Part shown: in pieces, positions 20,039-27,785 of the stretch
How the letters are laid out: every line of letters starts with the position of its first letter
How positions within the stretch are numbered: position 1 is the first letter of the stretch
Source: Roseomonas sp. HF4
GTDB lineage: Bacteria; Pseudomonadota; Alphaproteobacteria; Acetobacterales; Acetobacteraceae
Reading direction: 5' to 3'
DNA: 64,000 nt
NCBI RefSeq assembly: GCF_005222755.1
Contig: NZ_STGD01000003.1
Coordinates: 186,001 to 250,000, forward strand
The notes under the pieces: generated by a model
Database searches by the model: none
What the model was told of the DNA's origin: nothing
The model's input: the letters and a program-made list of their open reading frames with translations, nothing else
Position numbers and translations under genes: made by a program

Positions 20039-20869
20039 ATGTCGCTCAATTCCGTCAACACCAATCTCGGCGCCATGGTGGCGCTGCAATCCCTCAATCG
20101 CACGAATGAGGGGCTGAACATGACGCAGAAGCGGATCTCGACCGGCTTCCGCGTGAACGACGCCAAGGACGACGGCGCGGCCTTCGCCGTCGCGCAGTCG
20201 GTGCGCGCCGACGTCGCGGGCCTCAATGCCGCGAACGAGCAGCTGGGCGGCACGAAGGGAATCCTGGACACCGCGCTGGCCGGCCTGACCAAGGTCTCCG
20301 AGACCATGGTCAAGGTGCGCGAGACGCTGGTGCGCCTGGCCGACGACACGCTGAACGCCGACCAGCGCGCGCAGTACGAGAGCCAGTACACGGCGCTCCG
20401 CACGCAGATCGAGAACTTCATCACCGACGCCACCTACAACGGCCGTACGCTGCTCTCGACCACGGCGCCCGAGGGCGGCGACATCGCGACAACGCGCAAC
20501 GAGACCGGCACGACCTACACGCTGACGGCGGTCGATGGCGCCGGCACGCTGGTCGTCGCGGCGGCGCCGACGGACGCCGCCGGCGCGCAGGCGGCGCTCG
20601 GCTCCGGCGGCGACTTCGAGACGATCCAGACGGCGCTCAGCAATGCGCTGAACACCTTCGGCAGCGACAGCCGCTACCTCGACAACCAGATCGCCTACAA
20701 CAAGGACAAGGCCGATGCGCTGGAAGCGGGCCTCGGCTCGCTGATCGACGCCGACCTCGCGAAGGAATCGGCGCGGCTGCAGTCGCTGCAGATCCGCCAG
20801 CAGCTGGGCACCCAGGCGCTGTCCATCGCGAACCAGGCCCCGCAGACCCTGCTGAGCCTCTTCCGCTGA
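20039..20869 (+). CDS. flagellin
   Basis: The 276-residue product is a short flagellin with only the conserved D0/D1 ends and a small middle. The N-terminus (MSLNSVNTNLGAMVALQSLN, then ISTGFRVNDAKDDGAAFAVA) and C-terminus (LQSLQIRQQLGTQALSIANQ, ending LLSLFR) are typical and include the export and polymerisation regions. It resembles alphaproteobacterial Fla/Flj proteins. The start has AGGGGA nine bases upstream. Only one flagellin gene is present in the window. A weak sigma-54-like sequence at 19942-19957 was examined but matches poorly. Confidence 0.95.
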   Translation: MSLNSVNTNLGAMVALQSLNRTNEGLNMTQKRISTGFRVNDAKDDGAAFAVAQSVRADVAGLNAANEQLGGTKGILDTALAGLTKVSETMVKVRETLVRLADDTLNADQRAQYESQYTALRTQIENFITDATYNGRTLLSTTAPEGGDIATTRNETGTTYTLTAVDGAGTLVVAAAPTDAAGAQAALGSGGDFETIQTALSNALNTFGSDSRYLDNQIAYNKDKADALEAGLGSLIDADLAKESARLQSLQIRQQLGTQALSIANQAPQTLLSLFR

Positions 20870-20879
20870 TCTCCCGGTC

Positions 20880-20910
20880 GCGGCGCCGGCCTTCCCCCGG
20901 CCGGCGCCGC
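20880..20910 (+). terminator. strong hairpin between flagellin and flbT
   Basis: A perfect 12-base-pair GC stem (20880-20891 with 20899-20910) and a seven-base loop lie 11 bases after the flagellin stop. There is no T-run, so it may act as a terminator, an attenuator that lowers flbT-flaF expression relative to flagellin, or a 3' stabiliser of the abundant flagellin mRNA. Confidence 0.65.
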
Positions 20911-20939
20911 GCCATCCCCTGCATCGCCGGGAGGACAGG

Positions 20940-21371
20940 ATGTCCACGCTTGTGCTCGAACTCCGCCAGGGCGACCTCATGGTTGTCAACGGCGCGCCGA
21001 TCAGGTTCCGCAACCGCGCGCGGATCGAGCTGACCGCCAAGGCGCGCTTCCTCTTCGGCAAGCAGCTGATGACGCCCGAGGGCGCCAGCACGCCGGCCCG
21101 CCGCATCTATTTCGCGCTGCAGACCGCGTATATCGGCGACGAGGACGAACGCGAGGGGGGGCTGACGGCCGCGCGCGCGCTGATCGCCGACTTCCAGGCC
21201 GCGACCACCTCCGTCCTCGCGCGCGACCTGCTGGACCGCGCGCTGTCCGCGGCGGAGGCCGACGAGTGCTACACCGCGCTCAAGCTCGTGCGCCGCGTCA
21301 TGCGCCACGAGGACGTGGTGATGGGCGTGCTGCCGCCCGGTGCGGCGACCGTGGAGGACGACCAGCCGTGA
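20940..21371 (+). CDS. flbT: flagellin synthesis repressor FlbT
   Basis: FlbT is an RNA-binding regulator that lowers flagellin translation or mRNA stability until the hook is finished, known from Caulobacter and relatives. The 143-residue product has family length and the segments LELRQGDLMVVNGAPIRFRN and ARFLFGKQLMTPEGA. The start has GGGAGGA about six bases upstream. It overlaps flaF by four bases (GTGA), so the two opposing regulators are made together. Confidence 0.92.
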   Translation: MSTLVLELRQGDLMVVNGAPIRFRNRARIELTAKARFLFGKQLMTPEGASTPARRIYFALQTAYIGDEDEREGGLTAARALIADFQAATTSVLARDLLDRALSAAEADECYTALKLVRRVMRHEDVVMGVLPPGAATVEDDQP

Positions 21372-21712
21372 CGCTTGCCGACATCGCCCGTGCCTATGGC
21401 GCGACGCGCGCCGCGCTCGACCCCCGCGAACAGGAAGCCGACGTGTTCCGCCGCGTGACCGGCGGGCTGCGCGCGGCCGTGGCGCAGGAAGGGCCCGCGC
21501 GGATGCGCGCCGTCGCCGACAACCGCCGCCTCTGGCTCGCGGTCGAGACCGCGCTCACCGATCCGTCGAACCGCCTGCCGCCGCCGGTGCGCGCGGGGCT
21601 GGTCTCGCTCGGCCGCGCGGTACAGCGGGAAATGGACGGGATGGATCCTGACCTCGCCTTCCTCATCGAGGTGAACGACCAGGTCGCCGCCGGGCTTGCT
21701 GGGCGCGCCTGA
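21368..21712 (+). CDS. flaF: flagellin biosynthesis regulator FlaF
   Basis: FlaF supports flagellin synthesis and secretion and acts against FlbT in Caulobacter. The 114-residue product starts at the GTG at 21368, overlapping the flbT stop, and reads (M)TLADIARAYGATR with the central LFRRVT-like segment (ADVFRRVTGGLRAA) and WLAVETALTDPSNRLPPPVR. The longer open frame that begins inside flbT is rejected because the GTGA overlap gives exactly the family N-terminus. Confidence 0.88.
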   Translation: MTLADIARAYGATRAALDPREQEADVFRRVTGGLRAAVAQEGPARMRAVADNRRLWLAVETALTDPSNRLPPPVRAGLVSLGRAVQREMDGMDPDLAFLIEVNDQVAAGLAGRA

Positions 21713-21731
21713 GGGTCGCGCCGCGGCGCGG

Positions 21732-22109
21732 TCAGGCCTGGTTGCTGCCCGCCTCTCGCCCTGGCAGAGGGCGTTGCGGCTCGGGCAGTTCCGGCGGCGC
21801 CTGCCGTTCCACCGCTGATGAGCCGTCGAGCCGCAGCCCGGCCGGCGCCGGCGCATCGGCCACGACCGCCGCCCGGTAGGCGGCGATCTGCCGCGGCGAA
21901 GGGATGGTGTTCGCGACATCGCCGACCGAATCGCGGAACTCGATCACGACCATCCCGAGCGTGCCGTCCAGCCGCAGGCGCGGATTGGGCGTCATGGGTG
22001 CCGGCGGGGGGATGGCCTCGCCCTCGTCGCGCACCGGCGGCGTGGCGCGCGGCACGGTGCGCGTGGGTTCGGCGAGGCCGCGGATGGAAAGGGCAAGGTC
22101 GGCGGTCAT
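21732..22109 (-). CDS. small FlaG-like protein (tentative)
   Basis: The 125-residue product has a proline-rich N-terminal half and a compact segment near residues 55-90 (LRLDGTLGMVVIEFRDS followed by ANTIPSPRQIAAYR). This spacing resembles the FlaG domain, where a hydrophobic strand with a VIxFxD element precedes an 'xxIPxxxxxx' element. FlaG proteins affect flagellar filament length. The frame could start earlier, but the ATG at 22109 has GGAG eight bases upstream. It is convergent with flaF, 19 bases away, which supports a flagellar role. Family assignment is by eye only. Confidence 0.55.
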   Translation of the reverse strand: MTADLALSIRGLAEPTRTVPRATPPVRDEGEAIPPPAPMTPNPRLRLDGTLGMVVIEFRDSVGDVANTIPSPRQIAAYRAAVVADAPAPAGLRLDGSSAVERQAPPELPEPQRPLPGREAGSNQA

Positions 22110-22212
22110 GGCTTTGGCTCCATCCGCATCATCCGAGACGGACGTGAAGGAAGGGTTGAAGCGTGCCCGCTTTGACCTGCCGGCCCCGGCGGGCGATTCT
22201 GCCGCGACCATC

Positions 22213-23268
22213 GTGCCCCGGACCTCTCCCCCACCACCCGACGCCTATCTCCGCACCGCGCTGCTCGCGGTGATGGCGGGCGCGCTGCTGAGCGCCGCGG
22301 GCTTCCCGCTCGGCTGGATGGTCGGCGCGATGCTGGCCTCGGCCTATCTCGGCTGGCGCGGCGTGGCGGCTGTGCCGGACTGGGTGCGGCCGGCGGGCCT
22401 CGTGGTGCTCGGCCTCGGCCTCGGGCAGACCTTCACCGCACCCGTCGTGGCCGCGGTCGCGGGCGCGCTGCCGGTCATCCTGGTGGGCGGGCTCGGCGCC
22501 ATCCTGGCCGGCATCGCGGTGCTGCCGCTCTATCGGCGCATCGCGCGGGTGGACCTGCGGACGGCCTACTACGCCGCCATTCCCGGCGGCATCATGACCA
22601 TGGCCGTGCTGGCGCAGCGCGCGGGCGCGGGCGTGCCGGCGGTGACGCTCGCGCAGACGCTGCGCATGGCGGCCGTCGTGCTGATATTCCCGCCGGTCAT
22701 CGCGGTGTTCGCGACGGGCGCGCGCGACGCGGCGTTCACGGCGGACCTGCCGCCGCTCGCCTGGGGCGGGCTCGCGCTGATGCTGGCCGGCGGGGCGGTG
22801 GTGGCCTTCCTGGGCGGCAAGGTCGGGCTCGCCAATGCGGCGATGCTGGCGCCTTGCCTGCTGGCGATGGCGCTGTCGGGCTTCGGTGCGCTGCCCTCCT
22901 CCGTGCCGCGTTGGCTGGTCGATGCGGCGCAGGTCGCGATGGGGGCGAGCCTCGGGATGCGGCTCACGCCGCAGGCGCTGGGCGGCGGGCCGCGGAGGCA
23001 GGCGCTGGCCGCCCTCGTCTCGGCGCTCGCCATCTCGGCGTTGCTCGCGGTCCTCGGCGTGGTGCTCGGCCTCGTCTCGGGCCTCCCGCCCGTCGCCGTT
23101 TCGCTCGGCATGGCGCCGGGCGGCATGCCGGAGATGGCGGTGACGGCCAAGGCGCTCGACCTCGCGGTGCCGCTGGTGCTGGGCTTCCACCTGGTCCGCA
23201 CCGTGCTGTGCAACCTGCTGGTCGGGCCGATCTGGCGGCTCGGCCTTCGCATCGGCCTGTTCCGCTGA
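22213..23268 (+). CDS. AbrB family membrane protein (ammonia monooxygenase-like DUF)
   Basis: The 351-residue product is an integral membrane protein with about nine or ten hydrophobic helices arranged as two similar halves. Each half has a glycine-rich PGG-type motif (YYAAIPGGIMTMAVL and SLGMAPGGMPEMAVTA), the signature of the AbrB/YdcO-like permease group; this is unrelated to the Bacillus DNA-binding AbrB. Substrate unknown. Start is uncertain: GTG 22213 leaves room for a promoter, while in-frame GTG 22144 and ATG 22108 are possible, the last overlapping the divergent FlaG-like start. It is convergent with the LOV kinase, six bases away. Confidence 0.8.
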   Translation: MPRTSPPPPDAYLRTALLAVMAGALLSAAGFPLGWMVGAMLASAYLGWRGVAAVPDWVRPAGLVVLGLGLGQTFTAPVVAAVAGALPVILVGGLGAILAGIAVLPLYRRIARVDLRTAYYAAIPGGIMTMAVLAQRAGAGVPAVTLAQTLRMAAVVLIFPPVIAVFATGARDAAFTADLPPLAWGGLALMLAGGAVVAFLGGKVGLANAAMLAPCLLAMALSGFGALPSSVPRWLVDAAQVAMGASLGMRLTPQALGGGPRRQALAALVSALAISALLAVLGVVLGLVSGLPPVAVSLGMAPGGMPEMAVTAKALDLAVPLVLGFHLVRTVLCNLLVGPIWRLGLRIGLFR

Positions 23269-23274
23269 GGCGCA

Positions 23275-25266
23275 CTACAGGCCGCCCGAGAGCCTGACCG
23301 GATAGGCGGCGAGGCTTCGTTCCACCAGCACCGGCAGGCTGTCGCGCAGCGCAAGGGCGGTGCGCGCCTCGCCCGCCACGCAGGCGGCCTCGAGCGCGGC
23401 GGCGGCCTCGCGCAGCGCCGCGGCGCCGAAGGTGCCCGCGGCCGACTTCAGGCCATGCGCCTCCTCCTCGATCGCGGCCAGGTCGTGCGTTGCCGCCAGC
23501 CGCGCGAGGCGCGCGCGCGTCTCCTCGGCAAAGACGCCGATCAGTCGCGGCAGGCGCCCGGGGCCAACCGCGCTCCGCAATTCGTCAAGCGTCGTGTGGT
23601 CGAGTAGCGCCGGCGCCGCGTGCGGCTCCACCGCCGGGGCCACGGCGCGCGGGCGGCGCGGGCGCGCGTCCAGCACCTCGGCCACCGCGCCGAGCAGCAT
23701 GGTGCGGTCCATCGGCTTGGGCAGGTGCCCATCCATCCCGGCCGCCAGGCATTTCTCCCGGTCGCCCGCCAGCGCCGCCGCCGTCATGGCGATGATGGGC
23801 ACGCGCCCGGCCGCGCCCGCGAGGCCGCGGATCGCGGCGGTGGCGGCGAAGCCGTCCATGCGCGGCATCCGCACATCCATCAGGATCAGGTCGTAGGCGG
23901 CGGTGCGCGCGGCGCCGAGCGCCTCCTCCCCGTCGCGCGCCAGGTCCACGGCGTAGCCCGCCTTGCGCAGGATGGCGGCGGCGACGAGCTGGTTCGCCTC
24001 GCCATCCTCGGCCAGCAGGATCCGCCCGCGCGCGCCGGACGTCGCGCGCGGCACCGCCGCGGCCGGCGCCGGCAGCAGCGTCCCCGGCGGACGGCCCGAA
24101 TCCGACACGGGCGCGAGCGCGATGTCGAACGCGAAGACCGAGCCCTTGCCCGGCGTGGAAGCGAGGCCGATGCGCCCACCCATCAGCGCGACCAGCTGCT
24201 TGCAGATCATGAGCCCGAGGCCCGATCCGCCGAAGCGTCGCGACGTGTCCGTGCCGCCCTGCGCGAAGCGGCGGAACAGCCCGCGCTGCACCTCGGGCGG
24301 GATGCCGATGCCGGTATCGGCGACGGCGAAGCGGATGCGCCCGTCTTCCTCCGACCGCTCGACCCGGATGCCGACGCCGCCTGAGGAGGTGAACTTCACC
24401 GCGTTGTCGGCCAGGTTCAGCAGCACCTGGCGCAGCCGCTGCGGGTCCCCCACCACCCGGGCGGGCAGCAGCGGCTCGATGCTGGCCGACAGGCGGATGC
24501 CCTTCTCGGCGGCCGCGGGGCCGAGCAGGTCGAGCACCTCGGTCACCGGCCGGGCGAGGTCGAAGGGGATCGCCTCCAGCTCGAGGCGCCCGGCCTCGAT
24601 CCGGCTGAGGTCGAGCATCTCGTTGATGGTCAAGAGCAGCGTCTCCCCGCAGCGGCGCGCGGTCTCGGCATAGGCGCGCTGCTCGGCGTCGAGGCCGGTG
24701 TCGAGCAGCAGCGAGACGGTGCCCATGACGCCGTTCATCGGCGTCCTGATCTCGTGGCTCATGAAGGCGAGGAAGTCGCTTTTCTCGGCGCTCGCGCGCT
24801 CGGCCTGGCGGCGCGCGCGCTGCGTCGCCTGCGCGAGGCGCACGCGCGCCGTCACGTCGTGCTGGATGCCGAGGAAGTACTGCAGCTGCCCGTCCGCGGC
24901 GAAGACCGGGGAGATGTGCAGCTCGTTGACGAAGCGGCCGCCGTCACGGCGGTAGTTCACGATCTCGATGTCGAGCGGGCGGCGCTCGGCGATCGCGCGG
25001 CGGATCGCGTGCACATGCGCCACGTCCGTGCCCGGTCCCTGGAGGAAGCGGCAGTTGCGCCCGATCACCTCGGCCGGCCCGTAGCCGGTGATGCGGAAGA
25101 AGGCCGGGTTGGCATAGACGATCGGGCAATCGGGCCGGTTCGGGTCCGACACCACGATACCGGTCGGCGCCGCTGCGACCGCCGCCGCCAGCGCATCGCG
25201 GAACGGCGCCGGGGACTGCGCCTCGACGCTATTCGTCGTAGGCGACGAGAGCTTCGAACGGGACAT
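23275..25266 (-). CDS. LOV-domain hybrid sensor histidine kinase (blue light)
   Basis: The 663-residue protein has four modules. A LOV domain (about 28-142) carries the photoactive-cysteine motif GRNCRFLQ at 69-76 (Cys72) and the late strands [19 protein letters not shown] and [10 protein letters not shown]. HisKA (about 160-230) has the H-box [11 protein letters not shown] with His171. HATPase_c (about 270-385) has an N-box (NLADNAV), DTGIGIP and GGSGLGL. A receiver (about 414-535) has Asp464 in [11 protein letters not shown], and an Hpt domain (about 555-660) has His604 in [11 protein letters not shown]. It should form a flavin-cysteinyl adduct in blue light and run a His-Asp-His relay to an unknown receiver. 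Its first 38 bases overlap the end of apt. Confidence 0.9.
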   Translation of the reverse strand: MSRSKLSSPTTNSVEAQSPAPFRDALAAAVAAAPTGIVVSDPNRPDCPIVYANPAFFRITGYGPAEVIGRNCRFLQGPGTDVAHVHAIRRAIAERRPLDIEIVNYRRDGGRFVNELHISPVFAADGQLQYFLGIQHDVTARVRLAQATQRARRQAERASAEKSDFLAFMSHEIRTPMNGVMGTVSLLLDTGLDAEQRAYAETARRCGETLLLTINEMLDLSRIEAGRLELEAIPFDLARPVTEVLDLLGPAAAEKGIRLSASIEPLLPARVVGDPQRLRQVLLNLADNAVKFTSSGGVGIRVERSEEDGRIRFAVADTGIGIPPEVQRGLFRRFAQGGTDTSRRFGGSGLGLMICKQLVALMGGRIGLASTPGKGSVFAFDIALAPVSDSGRPPGTLLPAPAAAVPRATSGARGRILLAEDGEANQLVAAAILRKAGYAVDLARDGEEALGAARTAAYDLILMDVRMPRMDGFAATAAIRGLAGAAGRVPIIAMTAAALAGDREKCLAAGMDGHLPKPMDRTMLLGAVAEVLDARPRRPRAVAPAVEPHAAPALLDHTTLDELRSAVGPGRLPRLIGVFAEETRARLARLAATHDLAAIEEEAHGLKSAAGTFGAAALREAAAALEAACVAGEARTALALRDSLPVLVERSLAAYPVRLSGGL

Positions 25267-25759
25267 CGAGACGTTTCCTTCCGCCGAGGAAGGTCAGCTC
25301 GATCAGCGCGGCCGCGCACGGCACCTCGGCCCCCGACTGGCGCAGCAGGGAAATGCCCGCCGCCATGGTCCCGCCCGTCGCGAGCAGGTCATCGAGGAGC
25401 ACGACCCTCTGGCCCTTCTGCACCGCATCCGCCTGCATCTCGATGCGGTCGGTGCCGTATTCCAGCGCGTAGTTCAGGCCGATGGTCAGGCCCGGGAGTT
25501 TCCTCGGCTTGCGCAGCATGATGAAGCCAAGGCCAAGTTCGAGCGCGAGAGGCGCCGCGACGAGGAAGCCGCGGCTCTCGATGCCGGCCAGGAGATCGGG
25601 CTTGTGCGGCCGGATCGCGTCGGCCAGCCGGGCCATCGCGGTCCGCCAGGCCGGCCCGTGCCGGAGCAGGGTCGAGATGTCGTAGAACAGGATGCCGGGC
25701 TTCGGGAAATCCGGAATCCCGCGGATATGGGCCTTGAGGTCGCTGGTGTCGGTCGTCAC
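25229..25759 (-). CDS. apt: adenine phosphoribosyltransferase
   Basis: This enzyme salvages adenine to AMP using PRPP. The 176-residue product has the family start ([18 protein letters not shown]), ESRGF near residue 62, and the PRPP-binding motif [13 protein letters not shown] at about residues 118-130. The start codon is a GTG at 25759. The 3' end overlaps the LOV kinase by 38 bases in a different frame, so the two genes are co-transcribed; a metabolic link is not obvious. Confidence 0.95.
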   Translation of the reverse strand: MTTDTSDLKAHIRGIPDFPKPGILFYDISTLLRHGPAWRTAMARLADAIRPHKPDLLAGIESRGFLVAAPLALELGLGFIMLRKPRKLPGLTIGLNYALEYGTDRIEMQADAVQKGQRVVLLDDLLATGGTMAAGISLLRQSGAEVPCAAALIELTFLGGRKRLDVPFEALVAYDE

Positions 25760-25864
25760 GTCTGGTCGCTGCCGGTCTTTTTTCAGGAGGGTGGTCGCCC
25801 ATGCCGGACGAGGCGCGGGCGGGCCGGCAGTTCGCTAGCCTTCCTGGTGGCAGGATAGAAGACT

Positions 25865-25879
25865 GACATCCGGGATGTC
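25865..25879. promoter_or_regulatory. 15-base palindrome, possible operator
   Basis: GACATCC-G-GGATGTC is a perfect 7+1+7 palindrome in the 174-base gap between divergent apt and the DUF2842 gene. The size and symmetry fit a dimeric repressor site. Short palindromes also arise by chance, so this is weak. Nothing else clear is seen in this gap. Confidence 0.25.
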
Positions 25880-25933
25880 CATCGCTGCTGACGGGGCTTG
25901 GCGCGGCGTGCGGGACGCCGCAGATGAAGCGTC

Positions 25934-26119
25934 ATGTCCCGCTCCGCTCTTGCTGCCCTCGCCGGCATTGCCGGCTTCGTCCTCTACGTCGTGGTCGTGC
26001 TGCTGGTGGCCGACCATGTGCGGTCGCTGCACTGGACCCTCGAGCTGGTGTTCTTCGCCGTCGCCGGCATCGCGTGGGTCTGGCCGGCGAAGCGGCTGAT
26101 GGTCTGGGCGACGCGATAG
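25934..26119 (+). CDS. DUF2842-like small membrane protein
   Basis: The 61-residue product has two hydrophobic helices (about 5-27 and 34-50) joined by a short polar loop, and ends with IAWVWPAKRLMVWATR, the G/AxWxxPxxxLxxWM-type tail seen in the alphaproteobacterial DUF2842 family. The start is the ATG at 25934. Function unknown; it probably sits in the inner membrane. The next 200 bases contain the CtrA-type box and the inverted repeat before the barrel gene. Confidence 0.7.
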   Translation: MSRSALAALAGIAGFVLYVVVVLLVADHVRSLHWTLELVFFAVAGIAWVWPAKRLMVWATR

Positions 26120-26260
26120 GGCGGGCGCCGCCGCGCCGGACGGGGACAAAGGTCCCGGGGCGCGGCGCATCGGCATGCGGGGCCGTTGGGGCGGCATGTC
26201 CGGCACCGGGGCCTGCCGCATGGCCGCATGCCCGAGGTCACGCGTTCGTGCTGCCGCGCG

Positions 26261-26275
26261 TTAACTGAAAATTAA
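26261..26275. promoter_or_regulatory. CtrA-consensus box TTAA-N7-TTAA
   Basis: TTAACTGAAAATTAA is an exact TTAA-N7-TTAA match to the CtrA consensus, lying in a short AT-rich patch 47-61 bases before the start of the outer-membrane barrel gene. Such a word is very unlikely by chance in DNA of this GC content. CtrA is the cell-cycle/motility regulator of Alphaproteobacteria. Direct control of the barrel gene is inferred. Confidence 0.6.
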
Positions 26276-26282
26276 GAAAATT

Positions 26283-26315
26283 CTCTCCAATTAACACATC
26301 GTATCAATTGGAGAG
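26283..26315 (+). promoter_or_regulatory. perfect 10-bp inverted repeat covering the ribosome binding site
   Basis: CTCTCCAATT (26283-26292) and AATTGGAGAG (26306-26315) are exact reverse complements with a 13-base spacer. The right arm contains the ribosome binding site (GGAGAG, 26310-26315) of the barrel gene, whose GTG start follows six bases later. In RNA the hairpin would hide the ribosome binding site; the stem has mostly A-U and G-C mixed pairs, so it could be opened by temperature, a protein or an sRNA. It could equally be a DNA operator. Confidence 0.6.
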
Positions 26316-26321
26316 ACGATT

Positions 26322-26966
26322 GTGCCACGGAACCCTGAACGAATGGTTTACGGCAGGCTGGCCATCCTCGCGACCGTCATCGGTCTCGCAGGGCCTGCGG
26401 CGGCGCAGGAGGACCGGCTCGGTGGCTTCCACATCGGCATCTTCGGCGGCGAGGCCATCCTCGATTCGACCGTCACCATCCCCGCGACCGCCACCAGCCC
26501 CGGCGCCGTCTTCGTCGACCAGGGCGGCGACGGCTTCATCTTCGGCGCACGGGCCGGCTGGGGGCGCCTCGTGACCGAGCGCGCCTACCTCGGCATCGAG
26601 GGTGAGGCGATCGTGCCCTACAACGTCACGAGCCGACTGAACGCGCTCGGCGTCGAGTACCGGGCGCGGCTGCGCAACGAGTTCGGCGTCTACGGACGCA
26701 TCGGCTATGCGCCGGCGCGTGACGGGATGGTCTATTTCCGCGCCGGCCTGACGGTGCCGCGCCAGAGCTTCCAGTCCACGGGCGGCCAGGACGGCGCCGA
26801 CTGGACGCTCGTGCCCGCCTTCGGCGTGGGTGGCGAGATCCATGTCACGCACGACATCGCGCTGCGCGTGGACGCGACCTATTCGGTCCCGTCGGGCGCC
26901 AACCGCATCGAATCCTGGCGGCTGACCGGCGGCATCCTCTGGCGCTTCTCGCTGGGTGGCCGCTGA
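26322..26966 (+). CDS. outer-membrane beta-barrel protein
   Basis: The 214-residue product has a signal peptide (about 1-29, ending GPAAAQ) and eight or so amphipathic strands typical of small barrels (GFHIGIFGGEAIL; FGARAGWGRLV; FGVYGRIGYAP; MVYFRAGLTV; ALRVDATYSV; ILWRFSLGGR). The GTG at 26322 is chosen because GGAGAG lies six bases upstream; an ATG at 26343 would be 27 bases away from it. The role is unknown. Expression looks regulated twice: by the CtrA box and by the hairpin over its ribosome binding site. Confidence 0.75.
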   Translation: MPRNPERMVYGRLAILATVIGLAGPAAAQEDRLGGFHIGIFGGEAILDSTVTIPATATSPGAVFVDQGGDGFIFGARAGWGRLVTERAYLGIEGEAIVPYNVTSRLNALGVEYRARLRNEFGVYGRIGYAPARDGMVYFRAGLTVPRQSFQSTGGQDGADWTLVPAFGVGGEIHVTHDIALRVDATYSVPSGANRIESWRLTGGILWRFSLGGR

Positions 26967-27019
26967 CGGGGCGGCGGGCCCGCGAAGGCCGGGAACGCCG
27001 GCGCGGCCGGACAAGAACG

Positions 27020-27052
27020 AAAAAGGCCCCCTGGCGCACCAGGGGACCTTTC
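27020..27052 (-). terminator. rho-independent terminator of tRNA-Pro
   Basis: On the minus strand, downstream of the tRNA, a GC-rich hairpin with arms AGGTCCCCTGG / CCAGGGGGCCT and a TGCG loop is followed by TTTTT. This is a textbook intrinsic terminator. The other direction has only three T residues, so it may also weakly stop the barrel gene's transcript, which ends about 54 bases upstream. Confidence 0.85.
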
Positions 27053-27070
27053 GCCGATCGCGGCGGACCA

Positions 27071-27147
27071 TGGTCGGAGTGAGAGGATTCGAACCTCCGG
27101 CCCCTGCGTCCCGAACACAGTGCTCTACCAGGCTGAGCTACACTCCG
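27071..27147 (-). tRNA. tRNA-Pro (anticodon CGG)
   Basis: The minus strand folds into a full cloverleaf: a perfect seven-pair acceptor stem (CGGAGTG with CACTCCG), a D arm GCTC..GAGC, an anticodon stem CTGTG/CGCAG around TTCGGGA giving anticodon CGG, and a T arm GGAGG TTCGAAT CCTCT. The CCA end is encoded. It reads CCG codons, common in this GC-rich genome. A terminator follows at 27020-27052. Confidence 0.97.
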
Positions 27148-27311
27148 GCACCGGGCCGCCGCTGGGAACGGCGCCGTATAGCGGCCCGCCCCCTGGCCTG
27201 CAAGACCGCCTGCTCGCGACTTTGTCACGGGTCATCGCGGCGCGTGTGGTACAGGCTGCGCGCGCAACGGCCGCGGCAATCGCGCAGGCGGCCACGGGCA
27301 AGGGACCATTC

Positions 27312-27749
27312 ATGAAGGCTTGGATTCTGGCTGGAGCCGCATGTGCCGCGCTCGGCGTGGCCAGTACCGCGATCGCGCAGGACGTGATCACGGCGCGCCG
27401 TGAAGGTATGCGCGCCGAAGGGCGGCAGATGGAAGCGATCAAGGCCGTGATTGATGCGCGCGGCGACACGCGGCCGATTGTCGAACGCGTCGACACCATC
27501 ACCGGATTCTATCGCGACCTGCAGGCGCTCTATCCTGTTGGGAGCGGCACCGGCCAGACGCGCGCCCTGCCCGCCATCTGGTCGGACCCCGCCGGCTTCG
27601 AAGCCGCCCGCACGAACATCGTCGGGGCGCTTGCCGTCCTGCGCAGCGCCGCCGCCTCGGGCGATGTCGCGGCGACCGCCGCCGCGTTCAACCAGGTCGG
27701 GGCCGGCTGCGCCGCCTGCCATCGCGGCTACCGGGCCGCGGCGCGCTGA
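27312..27749 (+). CDS. cytochrome c'
   Basis: The 145-residue product has a signal peptide (about 1-22, ending STAIAQ) and the C-terminal haem motif CAACH (Cys133, Cys136, His137), which with the four-helix pattern marks a class II cytochrome c'. These periplasmic haem proteins bind NO or act in nitrosative stress protection and electron transfer. The ATG at 27312 has AAGGGA upstream; the longer frame would start inside the tRNA and is rejected. It is convergent with a cytochrome b561 gene, a common partner of cytochrome c'. Confidence 0.9.
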   Translation: MKAWILAGAACAALGVASTAIAQDVITARREGMRAEGRQMEAIKAVIDARGDTRPIVERVDTITGFYRDLQALYPVGSGTGQTRALPAIWSDPAGFEAARTNIVGALAVLRSAAASGDVAATAAAFNQVGAGCAACHRGYRAAAR

Positions 27750-27757
27750 GCCTTCCT

Positions 27758-27785
27758 GTCACGCGCCTCAGCCGAGGCGCGTGAC
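27758..27785. terminator. bidirectional hairpin between cytochrome genes
   Basis: A perfect 12-base-pair stem (27758-27769 with 27774-27785) and a four-base loop sits between the convergent cytochrome c' and b561 genes and overlaps the b561 stop codon. It has no T-run, but its position suits a shared terminator. Confidence 0.7.
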
